Shown here piece after piece: positions 10,966 through 21,236 of a stretch of 64,000 bases of DNA (positions are counted from its first letter, which is position 1; the number at the start of each line of letters is the position of its first letter). The notes under the pieces are model-generated. The model had not been told where the DNA came from, did no database searches, and saw nothing but the letters and a program-made list of their open reading frames with translations. A program made the position numbers and the translations under genes. Origin of the DNA: Pseudo-nitzschia pungens (taxonomy: Eukaryota; Bacillariophyta; Bacillariophyceae; Bacillariales; Bacillariaceae); contig CM074767.1 of assembly GCA_037355855.1 (NCBI GenBank), positions 2,480,001 to 2,544,000 on the forward strand. Direction: 5' to 3'.

Positions 10966-12309
10966 ATGCCGCCTCAACAAGACCATCCCGACAGAGGCGT
11001 GGAAATCCACGGCACAAGCGATGCAGATGATTGCGACGACAACGAAGATGGAGATCACTTCAAAGATTCGTTTTCAGTGCATCCCGACGAAGAGCAGGAA
11101 GATGGCGAAGAACCCCCCCGACAGCGGCTCGCACCCGCCGAAGATACCCGCTCCTCGACGGAAGAAAACTCATCTCTCGTTCCGTCGGTGTTTCCATCAT
11201 TTTTTCACTCTGGTTTCGAAGGAAAGGCGTCGTTAAAGGAACTGAAATACTGGATTGCACTATCGTTAACTCTGGACGGGAGGGACAAGATGACGAAAGT
11301 CCTCCAGTATGTGTCACGACTACTGGGATGGTGGTATTTGTCACGGGCAGGCTCCCATCGTACGTGTACCTCGAGGGCTCACGGGAAGCGTTTTTCGAGC
11401 CTCTCCAAGAGCTTGGGAAAGAGCAGAAAGGCTTTTCGATTGGGGCGATCAATCAACGAGATACACAAAATATCGAGCATGGGTCTATTGGGGTTGCTGT
11501 ATTGGCATCTGAAACAACAGTACTTGGAGGATAGCCGGAAAACATCAGAAAACAGCGATCGAACCAACGGGGGGTTGGACGGGAACCATAGCAAAGAGAG
11601 CTGTCAATCATCATCTTCTAGTTCCTGGATAGGTGGCTCGCAAACGCTTCTGTCCAAGATCGATCCAAAACTCTTTGGCCTTTCGAATCGAATGTGTTCG
11701 TTGTTGTCGTCATCGTTAGGAGCTGTTTTTCCAACGAACGAAGACACACGTGTGGTGTGGTGGAAGGTCATTGCGTCGGCTTTCAAAACCTCCTGCATGC
11801 TTGGATATTGGCTCGGGGACAATGCAAACTTTTTGACCTCCAGTGGAGCCCTCGATGACTACACCCTCCCCGACAAGGATCGAATGACTCGTCGCAAACG
11901 CTGGTTGAAAATAACGGGGGAAAAGGCAAACCAATTCTACTTTTTCGCCACCTTGATGGGATTGGCTACAAACTCCTATTCCTATTATCGCTTTCAACTG
12001 AAAAATGGCGCCGGTGGAGGACAGGAAGGCGAAGGTGGCAACGAAAGCTCGGGACCAGAGATGGACAAAGACCAGACAACGACGGAATCTCGATTGACCA
12101 AGAAGAAACAGGAAGAGAAGAAACAATTTGCGCTATTCCTAGCTGTTCTGAAGAGCTGGATGGACGTCATTGTCTTCAGCAACAACCCGGGACTGGATTT
12201 GCATCAAAAATGGAGAGGCCGGAAAAATCACGAAGTAATTCACTGCTTGTGCGGTTTGATTTCTGCTGGTACCGGCTTGTACAACAATTTCCCAGATGCA
12301 AATAAATAA
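10966..12309 (+). CDS. PEX11: Peroxisomal membrane biogenesis protein PEX11
   Basis: A single exon of 447 codons from ATG 10966. The first 80 residues are acidic and disordered. The PEX11 domain follows: LTLDGRDKMTKVLQYVSRL, then FSSLSKSLGKSRKAFRLGR and INEIHKI, which are the signature helices of PEX11, including the amphipathic one that bends the peroxisomal membrane. Hydrophobic stretches occur at about residues 173-190 and near the C-terminus (HCLCGLISAGTGLYNNF), as expected for a membrane protein with both ends exposed. The protein promotes peroxisome elongation and division. At 447 residues it is longer than the usual 230-280, owing to the acidic N-terminus and Gly/Ser/Glu-rich insertions at about 190-220 and 345-385. 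A 558-bp spacer separates it from the next gene on the same strand. Confidence 0.88.
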   Translation: MPPQQDHPDRGVEIHGTSDADDCDDNEDGDHFKDSFSVHPDEEQEDGEEPPRQRLAPAEDTRSSTEENSSLVPSVFPSFFHSGFEGKASLKELKYWIALSLTLDGRDKMTKVLQYVSRLLGWWYLSRAGSHRTCTSRAHGKRFSSLSKSLGKSRKAFRLGRSINEIHKISSMGLLGLLYWHLKQQYLEDSRKTSENSDRTNGGLDGNHSKESCQSSSSSSWIGGSQTLLSKIDPKLFGLSNRMCSLLSSSLGAVFPTNEDTRVVWWKVIASAFKTSCMLGYWLGDNANFLTSSGALDDYTLPDKDRMTRRKRWLKITGEKANQFYFFATLMGLATNSYSYYRFQLKNGAGGGQEGEGGNESSGPEMDKDQTTTESRLTKKKQEEKKQFALFLAVLKSWMDVIVFSNNPGLDLHQKWRGRKNHEVIHCLCGLISAGTGLYNNFPDANK

Positions 12310-12867
12310 CGACTGCACGTAATACGTGAAAGAAAATGGCTAAAGCAACTGTATTACAATCACAGTTTGTGTTGTTATTTCCACTCGGTTAATCTTCGTA
12401 TTATTTCGGACCAAGTTGATTGTAACTGAGATGAGATCGAACGGAATGTGTGCCGTAACCTTAAGTTACCGGTAATCTTACGTACCGTTTTGGAAAAAAT
12501 AACAGCAATAGTATTCAATCACGAATCATTGTGTCACGAATTAGAATCTCGTGATCCGATTATCGTCGATCAACCATGATCACTTCGTATTTTGTTTGGT
12601 TGAGTCTCGTTTCTTCATCAAAAAATCTTCCGAAATTCTGTGGTGTAAGGTTTACCGGTATGTTGTGGACCACGAACTCCAGCAACCATGCACCATGCAC
12701 CATACCAATTGCCAAATCCCACATAAACTAGTTGCTGATAAACGATCAAGGTCGAGGCGTCCACAATTTCACCTCTCGACGACTTCCTAATCCCTTCCTA
12801 ACTTCGCGTGAACGGCAGGATAACTCCACATGATCCGTTGTCGTAAGCACCGAGACACAAAGAAACA
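12310..12867. other. Intergenic region
   Basis: 3' flank of PEX11 and promoter of the DNAJC11-like gene. It contains TTAAGTTACCGGTAATCTTACGTACC-type strings near 12460. I looked here for an upstream exon encoding a J domain (HPD motif) and saw none. Confidence 0.45.
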
Positions 12868-15450
12868 ATGAAAGAAGACTTTGAGCGGATTGCTCGACAG
12901 GCTCGCGAGTTTCGGGAGCAAGAAAAAAAACGGATCGCTGCCGAAAGAGAGGAAGAGGAGAGACGGATCGCCGCGGAGAAAGCGGCGGAACGAGAACGGA
13001 TTGCCCAAGCGCACGAAGAAAGTTTTGAAAAGCATCAGCAACGGGATGCCGGTCGCGAGGGCCTCCCGTCGTCTCCGGGGACCAGGGTATCGCAGCCCAG
13101 TTCGGGAACCGTGCGACTTCGGGCACAATGGCTGAGCAATCTCGCCGAAGACGCCGCTGCGCACCGTCGCCTCGAGGAAGAGTACCATTCCATGTTGGAA
13201 GCACGACGAAAACAGCACCCCGATGAGGCAGCACTGGATGCAGAAGCGGCGGTGCAAGCAGCATTAGAGGAGTCGTCGTCATCGCTCTCGGCATCGTTCT
13301 CGGCGTCAGCGTCGGCGTCAGCGTCCCATGGCGACCACCAATTGCCCAGCCACAAATCCCAGTTGGAGGAAGACCTACAAAAATTGCGGGAACGAACAAT
13401 GCACATTGCCGAGGAGGTCGAAGATGCCGAGCGAAGGCTTCGAAAGGGTTCGGAGGACTTGTCCGATGAATTCGATGAGATCGACAAGGAATTGCAGGCA
13501 CAGCAAGAAAAACATCAGAGATTATCTTCCAAAGAGAGTTCACAACGGCGTACTCTCCGACGAAAAGCGGCAGACAGTTCATCTTCGACAATTGCAATCG
13601 AGAAACCTGATCATTCCGATAAAGCGCATGCAACAAATGATGAATACCCTGTACCGTCAGCTTTGCCTGCCGCAGAACCTTCAACAACAACTACAGTAGT
13701 GGAGACTGTTCCGGCGCAACCCTTGCAAATACAACCTAAAGGCGTTTCGAAAAAGGAACAAATAGCGAGTGTACAGCCTAGACAAGAAGAATTCGTTTTT
13801 GAAGACCTTGAATACGGAGCAGAAGTCGATCCAAGGACGCAAGCAATGCTAGCTGAAGACGATTTTGTTCCATCAGGAAATAAGAATGACATGGACAATG
13901 GTGATGCCAATACTATTGGCAGAGAGAAGAAGAGTCTCGTTCTGGATGGTTCCATTCCGGTGGATCGAAAAATATTGAAGAGAATCAAAGAATCTTCCGG
14001 AGATAACTCGGACGACGATGATGACTTTGGAACAGAACTGGTTTACAATGAAGCTAGCTTCGAGCTTCCGATGGAAGTGTCCGAGAACGGACTGAAATTG
14101 TCACCTCACACTGCCGATTTGAACATGATCACTACGATCCCGCCATCGCGTCTCGATGGCCGACTCAGCGGTATTTTGGAAGGCAGGTCGAGCTTGGGAA
14201 TGCAATCCAATACAGCATCGGGGTCGGCAACACTGGAGTATAAATCCTCGAGGCATAGTCGCCTCACCCTCGGAATGATCCGAGGATGTGAACCCCACCA
14301 CCCCTTGATAACGATCGGAGGACGGCTGCTTCGTCACGGCACCAGTATCGGCGTAACCTTTTATCACAACGCCCAGTTTTTGCATCGAATGATGCTCGAG
14401 CACTCGCTATGGTCCCTCTCTTTCCGCCATTCCTTCCCGGATTCCAAATGGAGTCTTTCGTCGCAACTCTCGCGACGCAAGGATCTTTCCTTGTCGCTGA
14501 CAAACGGGAACAAACTTTCCGGTATGATCGGTTGCAGTCTGCTGAAACCGAATCAATTCCGTGCACGAATCGACGCGCGTCCGAAGCTCACGGAGTTTCG
14601 GAGGGCGCACTTGTATTGCCAGTGGATGCCGTCATCGGGGCCCGCTGCGTGGAATTTTGGAATCTCTCTCGTTCAGTCTCTTCATTCGCAGATCGCAACC
14701 GTCGGTTTGGGTTGGCGTCTGTTCTCGACCCGAGGACTCGAATGGGTGATTTCGTGGACCCGCGGAAATGCTACGATCCGCGTACCCATCCTCGTTTCGA
14801 AGAGCCTTGCAACAAGTGCCACTCTTGGTCAAACAGTTTACTTTTCCATAATTTCGTACATGATTCAAGACTACATCGCAGAATCCTGGGGCTGGATTGG
14901 AAACAGCGACGACGAAGACAATACGGCAGCAGACATGTCGATCGCACAAAAAACTCAGAATCTGGCAAAGGCTCGACGAGACGCATCCGTTCAAAAGGAG
15001 TTAATGGCGAGACAAGCTCGTCGGAAGGCCAAGGACGAGGAAGAGAAAAATGGATTGATCATCAAGCAGAGCACCTACAAAGTTGAGAACGGCGAAGAAT
15101 GGGATGTTACTATCCCGTTGCAATTCTGGGTGTCGAATTCTACACTCAGACTACCTGCAAGGCCCAAGAGCGAACTGTTGGGTTTCTATGACATTGCAGC
15201 CTCACTCAAAAATAGCAAAGCTGTTGTGTCCGAAGAGGATCCAAACAAGCCCAAGTCGCCTCTTTCTCGCCGTCACTTTCCACCGTTGAGGGACATGTGG
15301 TACGATCTTCTGGACTGGACCCCGAAGGGTTCTCTGCACAAAAAGTCTGAAATGCATTCTCCTACTTTGACCGTGCGTTACGAATTCAAAGGTGAATCAT
15401 ATGAGATCACAATCAAGGATCGCGAGGAATTGCGGTTACCACACATCTAG
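12868..15450 (+). CDS. DNAJC11-like mitochondrial protein lacking a J domain
   Basis: A single exon of 860 codons from ATG 12868. Layout: a Glu/Arg-rich coiled coil (residues 1-55), Ser/Ala-rich linkers, a second coiled coil (about 165-225), an acidic linker, a beta-strand-rich segment (about 450-680) that resembles the barrel-like part of DNAJC11, a third charged helix (about 700-730), then the DNAJC11 C-terminal domain (DUF3395), recognisable from NGEEWDVTIPLQFWVSNSTLRLP and the end LTVRYEFKGESYEITIKDREELRLP. DNAJC11 associates with the MICOS/SAM complexes at mitochondrial membranes. The N-terminal J domain of animal and plant homologues, with its HPD motif, is absent. Either the J domain was lost in this lineage or a distant 5' exon was missed. 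Family assignment rests mainly on the C-terminal domain. Confidence 0.8.
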   Translation: MKEDFERIARQAREFREQEKKRIAAEREEEERRIAAEKAAERERIAQAHEESFEKHQQRDAGREGLPSSPGTRVSQPSSGTVRLRAQWLSNLAEDAAAHRRLEEEYHSMLEARRKQHPDEAALDAEAAVQAALEESSSSLSASFSASASASASHGDHQLPSHKSQLEEDLQKLRERTMHIAEEVEDAERRLRKGSEDLSDEFDEIDKELQAQQEKHQRLSSKESSQRRTLRRKAADSSSSTIAIEKPDHSDKAHATNDEYPVPSALPAAEPSTTTTVVETVPAQPLQIQPKGVSKKEQIASVQPRQEEFVFEDLEYGAEVDPRTQAMLAEDDFVPSGNKNDMDNGDANTIGREKKSLVLDGSIPVDRKILKRIKESSGDNSDDDDDFGTELVYNEASFELPMEVSENGLKLSPHTADLNMITTIPPSRLDGRLSGILEGRSSLGMQSNTASGSATLEYKSSRHSRLTLGMIRGCEPHHPLITIGGRLLRHGTSIGVTFYHNAQFLHRMMLEHSLWSLSFRHSFPDSKWSLSSQLSRRKDLSLSLTNGNKLSGMIGCSLLKPNQFRARIDARPKLTEFRRAHLYCQWMPSSGPAAWNFGISLVQSLHSQIATVGLGWRLFSTRGLEWVISWTRGNATIRVPILVSKSLATSATLGQTVYFSIISYMIQDYIAESWGWIGNSDDEDNTAADMSIAQKTQNLAKARRDASVQKELMARQARRKAKDEEEKNGLIIKQSTYKVENGEEWDVTIPLQFWVSNSTLRLPARPKSELLGFYDIAASLKNSKAVVSEEDPNKPKSPLSRRHFPPLRDMWYDLLDWTPKGSLHKKSEMHSPTLTVRYEFKGESYEITIKDREELRLPHI

Positions 15451-15906
15451 CGTAGCAACAAAGGCATTGTATCGACGCCATGACAAAATCTGACACGCAT
15501 GCATCCAAAATGACATGCAGCACCAGGTTCTGATGCTGAGGAAAAAAGAACGACGGAGAGGGCTACGTGCATTGCTACTGGACAGACACGGGAACCGAAG
15601 AGGAACTTCAAACTATGTTTCATTCAATTTCAACCGTGGTTGCACGTTATGTAATTTTTGAAATACTTTCCAACTACGATCTTACTTCGTACTATTTACG
15701 CAATTCTAGTCATGTTGTCCCTCAATCCTAGTAAAGTCGTGACGTTAATTCAACGGTGTCTGGGCACAAGCGACTAGGACTGTTTCGTAGTCGACGACAG
15801 AACAGGTCGTAACGTAGTTCTATATCAAAATCAAAGACTACCTGGATAAATTTGATGGCAATTCTAACATGATGTTGTAATGTCTTCTACCATATCGGCT
15901 TTTCCT
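15451..15906. other. Convergent intergenic region
   Basis: Lies between the 3' ends of the DNAJC11-like gene (+) and the EFG1-like gene (-). Nothing recognised. Confidence 0.5.
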
Positions 15907-17245
15907 CTAATAGCGTCGTATCCGTTTCTTTCTCCATTCACCTGGCCGTTGGGATTGCGTCTCAAACCCCTTGCTCTTGTCACCACGCACGGTGCTCAAT
16001 GCCGCAACTTGCACAGCAGGTTTCTTGAAAACGTCATGGTCGTCGGTAGCATCGACCAAAAAGTCATCAACTTCTATTTCTTCCTCGGCAGGAGTAGGCG
16101 TTTGTTTGGTAACGCGGGACGATGCTTTATTGCCGTCATCATCGTCATCGTCGTCACTGCTGTCACTGTCACTACTAGAGTCCGAATCGCTGCTGCTAGA
16201 ATCATTCTGATTCTTTCGCTTTGAATTTTGGACTTTCGGTGGTGGTGGTTTGATCTCATCGTCATCGCTATCCGAATCGCTACTGCTATCACTATCACTG
16301 CTAAAACTGGAATCTTCTTCCATTTTCTTTTTTGCCACTGTCACTTTCTTGTCACTTTTTCCAGCTGTTTTCGACAATGGGTCGGCATCTTCATCTTCGC
16401 TGTCGGATGAATCCTCGTCACTACTGCTCGAGTCATCCTTCTTCGCGACTCTTCCATCCGACTTGTTGTCTTCGGAAGTGTCCATTCTTTCCGGAGAGAT
16501 GTCTTCGTTTTCTTCTTGCAGCAACTCGGATTCCGCTTGTTCTGCTGCTTTCAATAGCGCTTCGTGATTGGAGGCCATTGCAAATCGCGAATCTTGCGTC
16601 TTGGCGACGGCTGTTCGTCTTCTTGTCGCTTCGTGATACACTCCCTCCAAACGTTCGTTCTTCGTCCTGAATCGTCCACTCGTCTTTCGGCAGTCGTCCG
16701 TATTGATCGGCGCTGATCCAATTCACCCTGGTTGTTGCGTGGACGTCGCGCAAGATTCGCTTTCGCGTCACGGCTCGTCGAAAGAGTTGTCGGCTTTGGT
16801 CCGTCACCCGCTTTCCGAGTTTGTACAACGGCATGTACTTGACGTCGTTTGGGTGATGTGCAACGTAGACTTGGTCCAGTGCCAATTTCAGCAGCTGCTG
16901 ATCCTGGTCCTTGCTGCTGCTCTTTCGAACTTTCTTTTCCTCTCGCGTGAGTCGTTGGCGGTCCAAGAATCGTTGCCCGTGGGCCTTTTCGGCGTGCTTC
17001 TTTTCCACCATGGATTGTTGTTTCTGGGAAATTTCTTGTTTCACAGCCGCGATCTTGCTTCTGAGCTCCTTTGTCTTTTCATCTTGATCTCCTTGATTGC
17101 CCGAGTTTTTCTGGATCTTGGCAAGAAGCCGCTCGTGGCCCCGTAGTTGTTGTTTCAACGAAGACCGTTTGTTGGAGTTGGCCGATTTTCCTTTTCTCCA
17201 CGGCTTGAATTTGCGATCAAGCCCGTGCTTCGTGGGGACTTTCAT
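15907..17245 (-). CDS. EFG1-like rRNA-processing protein, reading frame broken by 1 nt
   Basis: Translation should start at ATG 17245 (MKVPTKHGLDRKFKPW); the open frame upstream of it lacks an ATG. Residues about 25-130 match the EFG1 family: SLKQQLRGHERLLAKIQK, a coiled coil, AHGQRFLDRQRLTREEKKV, and the end motif DQVYVAHHPNDVKYMPLY. EFG1 acts in the nucleolus on early 18S pre-rRNA processing. The frame then changes at about 16651: the first frame runs on without family resemblance, while the +1 frame from 16650 reads LEGVYHEATRRR...DSRFAMASNHEALLKAAEQ, as expected for the family, and ends at 15907 with an acidic Ser/Asp-rich tail and a basic RKKRIRRY. The junction sits in ACGTTTGG; a single extra T explains it. 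The joined product would be about 445 residues. Sequencing error is the simplest reading. Confidence 0.75.
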
Positions 17246-18135
17246 TGCTGTGTAGTAATATTTCTTTTCCAAATCGAGTTGGTGTACTGCGCACCGATTG
17301 ATGCTTTGGTATCGCGGTTGACAGAGTTGTGTCCTCTTGCGTGATCTGTTATGAGGCCATGGAGCATGTCAAAACAATTCCTTATTTAAATTGCGCAACA
17401 TGATGAAGATCAATCATCAAAAGCTTTTTGGTACAAGTAACCTTACCCGGTAAGAACCTTACTACGGATCGCCTAACAATTGAAATAAAAGTTTTTTTAC
17501 CGGACGTGTACCAAAAAAAAAGAACCAATAAAGAGATCACTGAAAACTCTCAGACCCCCCTCTGAGTCTGTCAATACATGGAAATGATGACGGTCTGAGG
17601 GTTTTCAGTGATCTCTTTATTGGTTCTTTTTTTTTGGTACACGTCCGGTAAAAAAACTTTTATTTCAATTGTTAGGCGATCCGTAGTATTGTTTTTGTTT
17701 TCGATTTGTTTTTGACGCTTGGTCCTTGAATGGATCGGCAATACTGTGTCGGGAGATCGATGGACAGACCGAAAGGTTTGCTATGTTTCTCGGGGCACCA
17801 TCATAACTCAAGTTGGTACGTAAGGTTACGTACCACATGAATCTACCCTACAACATAACTTAGTACGTATTACGTAGTAATATTAGCACGCAATCATAAT
17901 CAGCGAAAACAGTCCGTCGCGACGAAACTATTGTGCACGTTCTTAACTCTTCTGATCGCCCTCTGAATTTTCAATTTTCAATCATCCATAGATGTTCCAA
18001 AACTACTATCAAATAGTTGAAATTCATTTTGAGAAACCTAGTGTGGCATTTCGGTCGTCGGTCGGATCTAGCTATCTGTTTCTGTTATTGTCCTTATTTT
18101 TTTCGGTACGAGTATTGTGACATTTTTGTTCCTCG
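17246..18135. other. Intergenic region with foldback element
   Basis: Contains the 231-bp foldback element at 17460-17690 and a 20-bp palindrome GGTACGTAAGGTTACGTACC at 17815-17834. No gene is supported. Confidence 0.5.
17460..17690. repeat. 231-bp foldback element with ~97-bp inverted arms
   Basis: The left arm (17460-17556) and right arm (17592-17690) are reverse complements over their whole length, with one mismatch and a 2-nt indel in the GTACACGTCC part, and a 35-bp spacer. Termini are TACTACGGATCG and its complement. A transcript would form a nearly perfect 97-bp hairpin. No open frame. It resembles a foldback/MITE element; I see no clear target-site duplication beyond the outermost bases. 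Confidence 0.85.
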
Positions 18136-20295
18136 TCAGTGGCAACAGTTTTCCACAATTTCATCGTAAGTGTTGTACCCAAGTTGATTCTCTATTTCTG
18201 CCTGGGCATATTCCAGAGAAGGGAGGGGAGAATCGAAACCTTCCACTCCCCCTTCACCCAACTGAAAGGTTGGATTCCAAAGCCATCTTTCTCCCCCCGT
18301 GGCTCGAATCATGGCAGGGATCAATTCGGCGTCGATGTGAGGGGGGATGACGAGCTGCCCGACACTTCGATAGTCAATCGCAAACAAGGATGGACTAATG
18401 TCTAATTTCGTGCTATCGGCATCGGCGATGCCAAGGTTGTACATTTCCCGAAAAGAGGTCACGCCATTGATCCGTCGTACCAATGATAGATACTGGATGA
18501 CACAGGAATCGATGTTGTGGGCATCATTTTTGTAAATGCAGTTGTTAGTTTCAAGATCGCCGTCATCCTCATCTTCTATCAGATAGGGTGAAAGAGCTTG
18601 CAGAATGACTGCATCCTTGCCACCGCCCTCCGAATTAGACTTTGTGACACCAAGCTCCGATGTCAAAGGATCGTCGTTCATCGATACGTGAATGTATGCA
18701 GGTCCGTCGACAAAGCCCTGGCTCAATGCGCTGATGGTCACGACTGTCACAGCCTTGTGAAGCAAAAGTTCTGCTTCTTCTTCGGAAAACACCTTCCTCT
18801 CAAAGTTGTCGCCATCCCCGGTTTCATCCATCCCCAAACCAATGCCGTCCCGGCAGTAAGCGTTTGTGGATTCGTCAGAAATCAAGTGTTGTCGTGATTC
18901 TCCGATGGGTGTCGTCACCCTATTTTTCCATTCCGACAACGCGCTCATCAAAACGTTTGAAGACGCGCTGTATGCCATCAATACCAAATGAGGTGATCGC
19001 GACGACGAAGAGGATGACGAGCTGGATCCGACGCAAGATTTTTCACCGCGAACGGATCGAACTGCAATGTCGATTAATCGAATCAAAGTATCTTTCAGTC
19101 CTTTCGAGTCGCTCCCGAGGTATTTGTCACCAAGAGGTCGAGATAAAGACGCCGATCCGACCGATCCATCTCGCGATAGAATAGCGTGTATGATATCCAA
19201 GTCTCTCGCACGTAGACGATAGAGCGCCTTTTTTGGCAATGCGAATTCTCCATTCATTGATACCAGTGACAGATTTTGGTTGAAAGAATGGGATAAGAGT
19301 CCAAAAGATAGCAAGGAATTCAGCGTGTCGGAGGTCAATTCTATATCGAGATCCCCTTGGTCGATATGAGTGCCTGTATGGACCTGTGCCATTGGTATTC
19401 CGTCAAGAACATGCGAGAGATATTTCAGTCGGTCGGGAGAGGACCGCGGTTCTTCGTTTGAGTTCGGACCGACTCCGCCACGGTAATCGCTACTGATTAT
19501 CGGATCATGAGCTGTGTGAAGACCAGGAATAAAAACGACTGCTTCGTCTTCTTTTGCATCGGGTCGTGCACTGTACGATAGGCTGTCCCGAATAAATTCT
19601 AAAGGATCATCCATTGAAAAAACAACATCTGATTGAAGGGACGGTGCGGCACTATGTGTTTTCTCCTGTCGTTCTTTCCCGTCCGACGGCTGGTCATCAT
19701 TGTCCATAAATACCGTAAATCGTCCATCGTGTCCCATGTCTCGAGTGTACTCTCGTACAAACATTCGATATGGTGCAACAGTGGGTGGCAGGGGTCCGTC
19801 GTGATTTAATGATTGCACGGGGGAGTCGGGTGTTTCGCCGGGCAGTATTGTGGGTGCGTCACTGGGAACACTACTAATGACCGATCCAGCATCTTCGTCG
19901 TCGTCCGAATCGGTAGCATCGGTGTGACTATTTTTTGCCTTTATTTCAGCAGCATTCGCTGCAGCATCGTATACATTCATGAGAGGGATAAGCATTGCCT
20001 CCATTGACGGGTCGCTCGAAAGCAGTGACTCCAAGTCCCAATCTAGGACAGTTGGATCCTTGTTCATGCCAAAGGAATATACGCCTTCATCTTCTTCCTC
20101 TTCGTCGAAACGGTTTTCCTCCGAATGGCTTGCCAAAAATCGATTTTTCCTGGGTTTGGAAGCGGCAAGGCGCCGAAGTTGTGCTTGACCCGCGAAATGA
20201 TTCGAAAAAGCATCGGTATAGAAGATGTTTCCGACGCTAAAAGTTATCGTCGGTATCACCATAACCACCAGTGAGGAAGAAGCACCCAGTGTCAT
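18136..20295 (-). CDS. Large protein of unknown function, possibly secreted or organelle-targeted
   Basis: The first in-frame ATG is at 20295, giving 719 residues; the open frame upstream has no ATG. The N-terminus (MTLGASSSLVVMVIPTITFSV...) is hydrophobic like a signal peptide and is followed by YTDA-FSN, which could be a weak plastid-type cleavage motif, then a basic stretch RRLAASKPRKNR. The rest alternates acidic low-complexity parts (about residues 60-70, 125-140) with folded-looking segments. A VFIPGLH segment near residue 250 and LVLMAYSASSNVLMSAL near residue 440 resemble a beta-strand and a nucleophile elbow of alpha/beta hydrolases (A-x-S-x-S), but spacing and partners are not convincing. 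I do not recognise the family. Ser-rich homopolymer SSSSSSSSS at about residue 425. Confidence 0.7.
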   Translation of the reverse strand: MTLGASSSLVVMVIPTITFSVGNIFYTDAFSNHFAGQAQLRRLAASKPRKNRFLASHSEENRFDEEEEDEGVYSFGMNKDPTVLDWDLESLLSSDPSMEAMLIPLMNVYDAAANAAEIKAKNSHTDATDSDDDEDAGSVISSVPSDAPTILPGETPDSPVQSLNHDGPLPPTVAPYRMFVREYTRDMGHDGRFTVFMDNDDQPSDGKERQEKTHSAAPSLQSDVVFSMDDPLEFIRDSLSYSARPDAKEDEAVVFIPGLHTAHDPIISSDYRGGVGPNSNEEPRSSPDRLKYLSHVLDGIPMAQVHTGTHIDQGDLDIELTSDTLNSLLSFGLLSHSFNQNLSLVSMNGEFALPKKALYRLRARDLDIIHAILSRDGSVGSASLSRPLGDKYLGSDSKGLKDTLIRLIDIAVRSVRGEKSCVGSSSSSSSSSRSPHLVLMAYSASSNVLMSALSEWKNRVTTPIGESRQHLISDESTNAYCRDGIGLGMDETGDGDNFERKVFSEEEAELLLHKAVTVVTISALSQGFVDGPAYIHVSMNDDPLTSELGVTKSNSEGGGKDAVILQALSPYLIEDEDDGDLETNNCIYKNDAHNIDSCVIQYLSLVRRINGVTSFREMYNLGIADADSTKLDISPSLFAIDYRSVGQLVIPPHIDAELIPAMIRATGGERWLWNPTFQLGEGGVEGFDSPLPSLEYAQAEIENQLGYNTYDEIVENCCH

Positions 20296-20979
20296 TGCAA
20301 ATAAATTACCGATGAGTTGGCATCTGCCATTCCGAAACGTGATAAAAAGGATTTTTTTTCGTTGTGTGTACTGCAGGAGAAACCCATTCACGGAGGAGAA
20401 GCCATTCCAACCAACCAACACCGTCAACCAGTTGGTTAGTATTGAATTGAACAGTGCTGCGTCACAGAACTATTGTGTCCGATGGCTAGGTCCAAAAGGC
20501 ACGAACCGATATCTTACTCACCTCTTGACGAAAGTTCTTTGTGAGGGTGAGCGAGAAGCGAGAGTGAAAGTGATTTTGTAACATTATTTGGAAGAGTAAG
20601 TCTTACCGTTAGTCACAAACACGAGTTTCTAACGAGGCGAAAGCGTGTCATACTGCAAATAGATCTTCCAATGAGATCCAATCACTGCTGGCACATGATG
20701 TTTGGAATTCGCTCATGATTCATTCATTGAGAACTCATTTTGAACACGTTTGAAACGTGTTCGGTTTCGAATTCTAAAAAATAAAAAATAAAAGTTTCCC
20801 TACAAGAAAATTTACGAGCTCTGAGCTCTCTGAGCTCTCTGAGCTCTGACTACATACGTACACTTTTATGTATCATGATCATTAAAAAAGAAGATGATTC
20901 TGAATGGTTGTCGGACTCGTCGCACTAATCATGATACGAAGTGCTCATGAACAGGCAGTTTCTTCAGCTCACCATAAGT
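20296..20979. other. Intergenic region, edge of transposon island
   Basis: Promoter side of the unknown gene. Contains the GAGCTCTCT tandem repeat at 20812-20850 and AT-rich DNA; no gene. Confidence 0.45.
20812..20850. repeat. GAGCTCTCT tandem repeat
   Basis: Four copies of a 7-9 bp unit built on the palindrome GAGCTC, with CT or TCT linkers. Confidence 0.8.
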
Positions 20980-21112
20980 ATTTGCTATGGAAGTAGATAA
21001 CTATGACCAACATGTTAAAATCCCCAAGACCTCTCTCTCCAACCACAAGAGCATGGCCCAAATGGAAAAGGCTTTGCGCATTCTTGCATTAGATCATGAT
21101 GCACTGCTGGTG
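20980..21112 (+). pseudogene. Relic fragment of a PIF/Harbinger transposase
   Basis: Aligns with the larger transposase gene at about 24818-24955: shared ATTTGCTATGGAAG, AACTATGA, CATGT-AAA and ATGGAAAAGGC blocks, corresponding to the protein stretch around GSRELYDEHVKLPTT and DMEKAGF just before the first catalytic Asp. It is diverged by roughly 40 percent by eye and has lost the frame. It lies 105 bp left of a target-site duplication of the 2.2-kb element. Confidence 0.6.
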
Positions 21113-21215
21113 ATGCTAGTACTACTACTAGTACTTGTTGTTGTTGTTGTTGTATTGCAACTCTTTCTCTCTCTCGTGTTTGTGGTCCAAAACCATTGCA
21201 CTTTGGATGAAAGAA

Positions 21216-21236
21216 GTTCCTTACTATCCCTTGAAT
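21216..21236. repeat. Target-site duplication, left copy
   Basis: 21 bp beginning GTTCCTTACT and ending CCCTTGAAT, repeated exactly in direct orientation at 23406-23426 on the other side of the 2.2-kb element. Confidence 0.9.

Noticed and set aside
16640..16660. Programmed +1 frameshift in the EFG1-like gene
   Set aside because: No slow stop codon or known slippery heptamer at the junction, and EFG1 homologues are not known to use frameshifting; a homopolymer indel suffices.
18136..20295. Alpha/beta hydrolase assignment for the large unknown protein
   Set aside because: A possible nucleophile elbow (AYSASSN) is visible, but the oxyanion, acid and His positions cannot be matched, so I left the function open.
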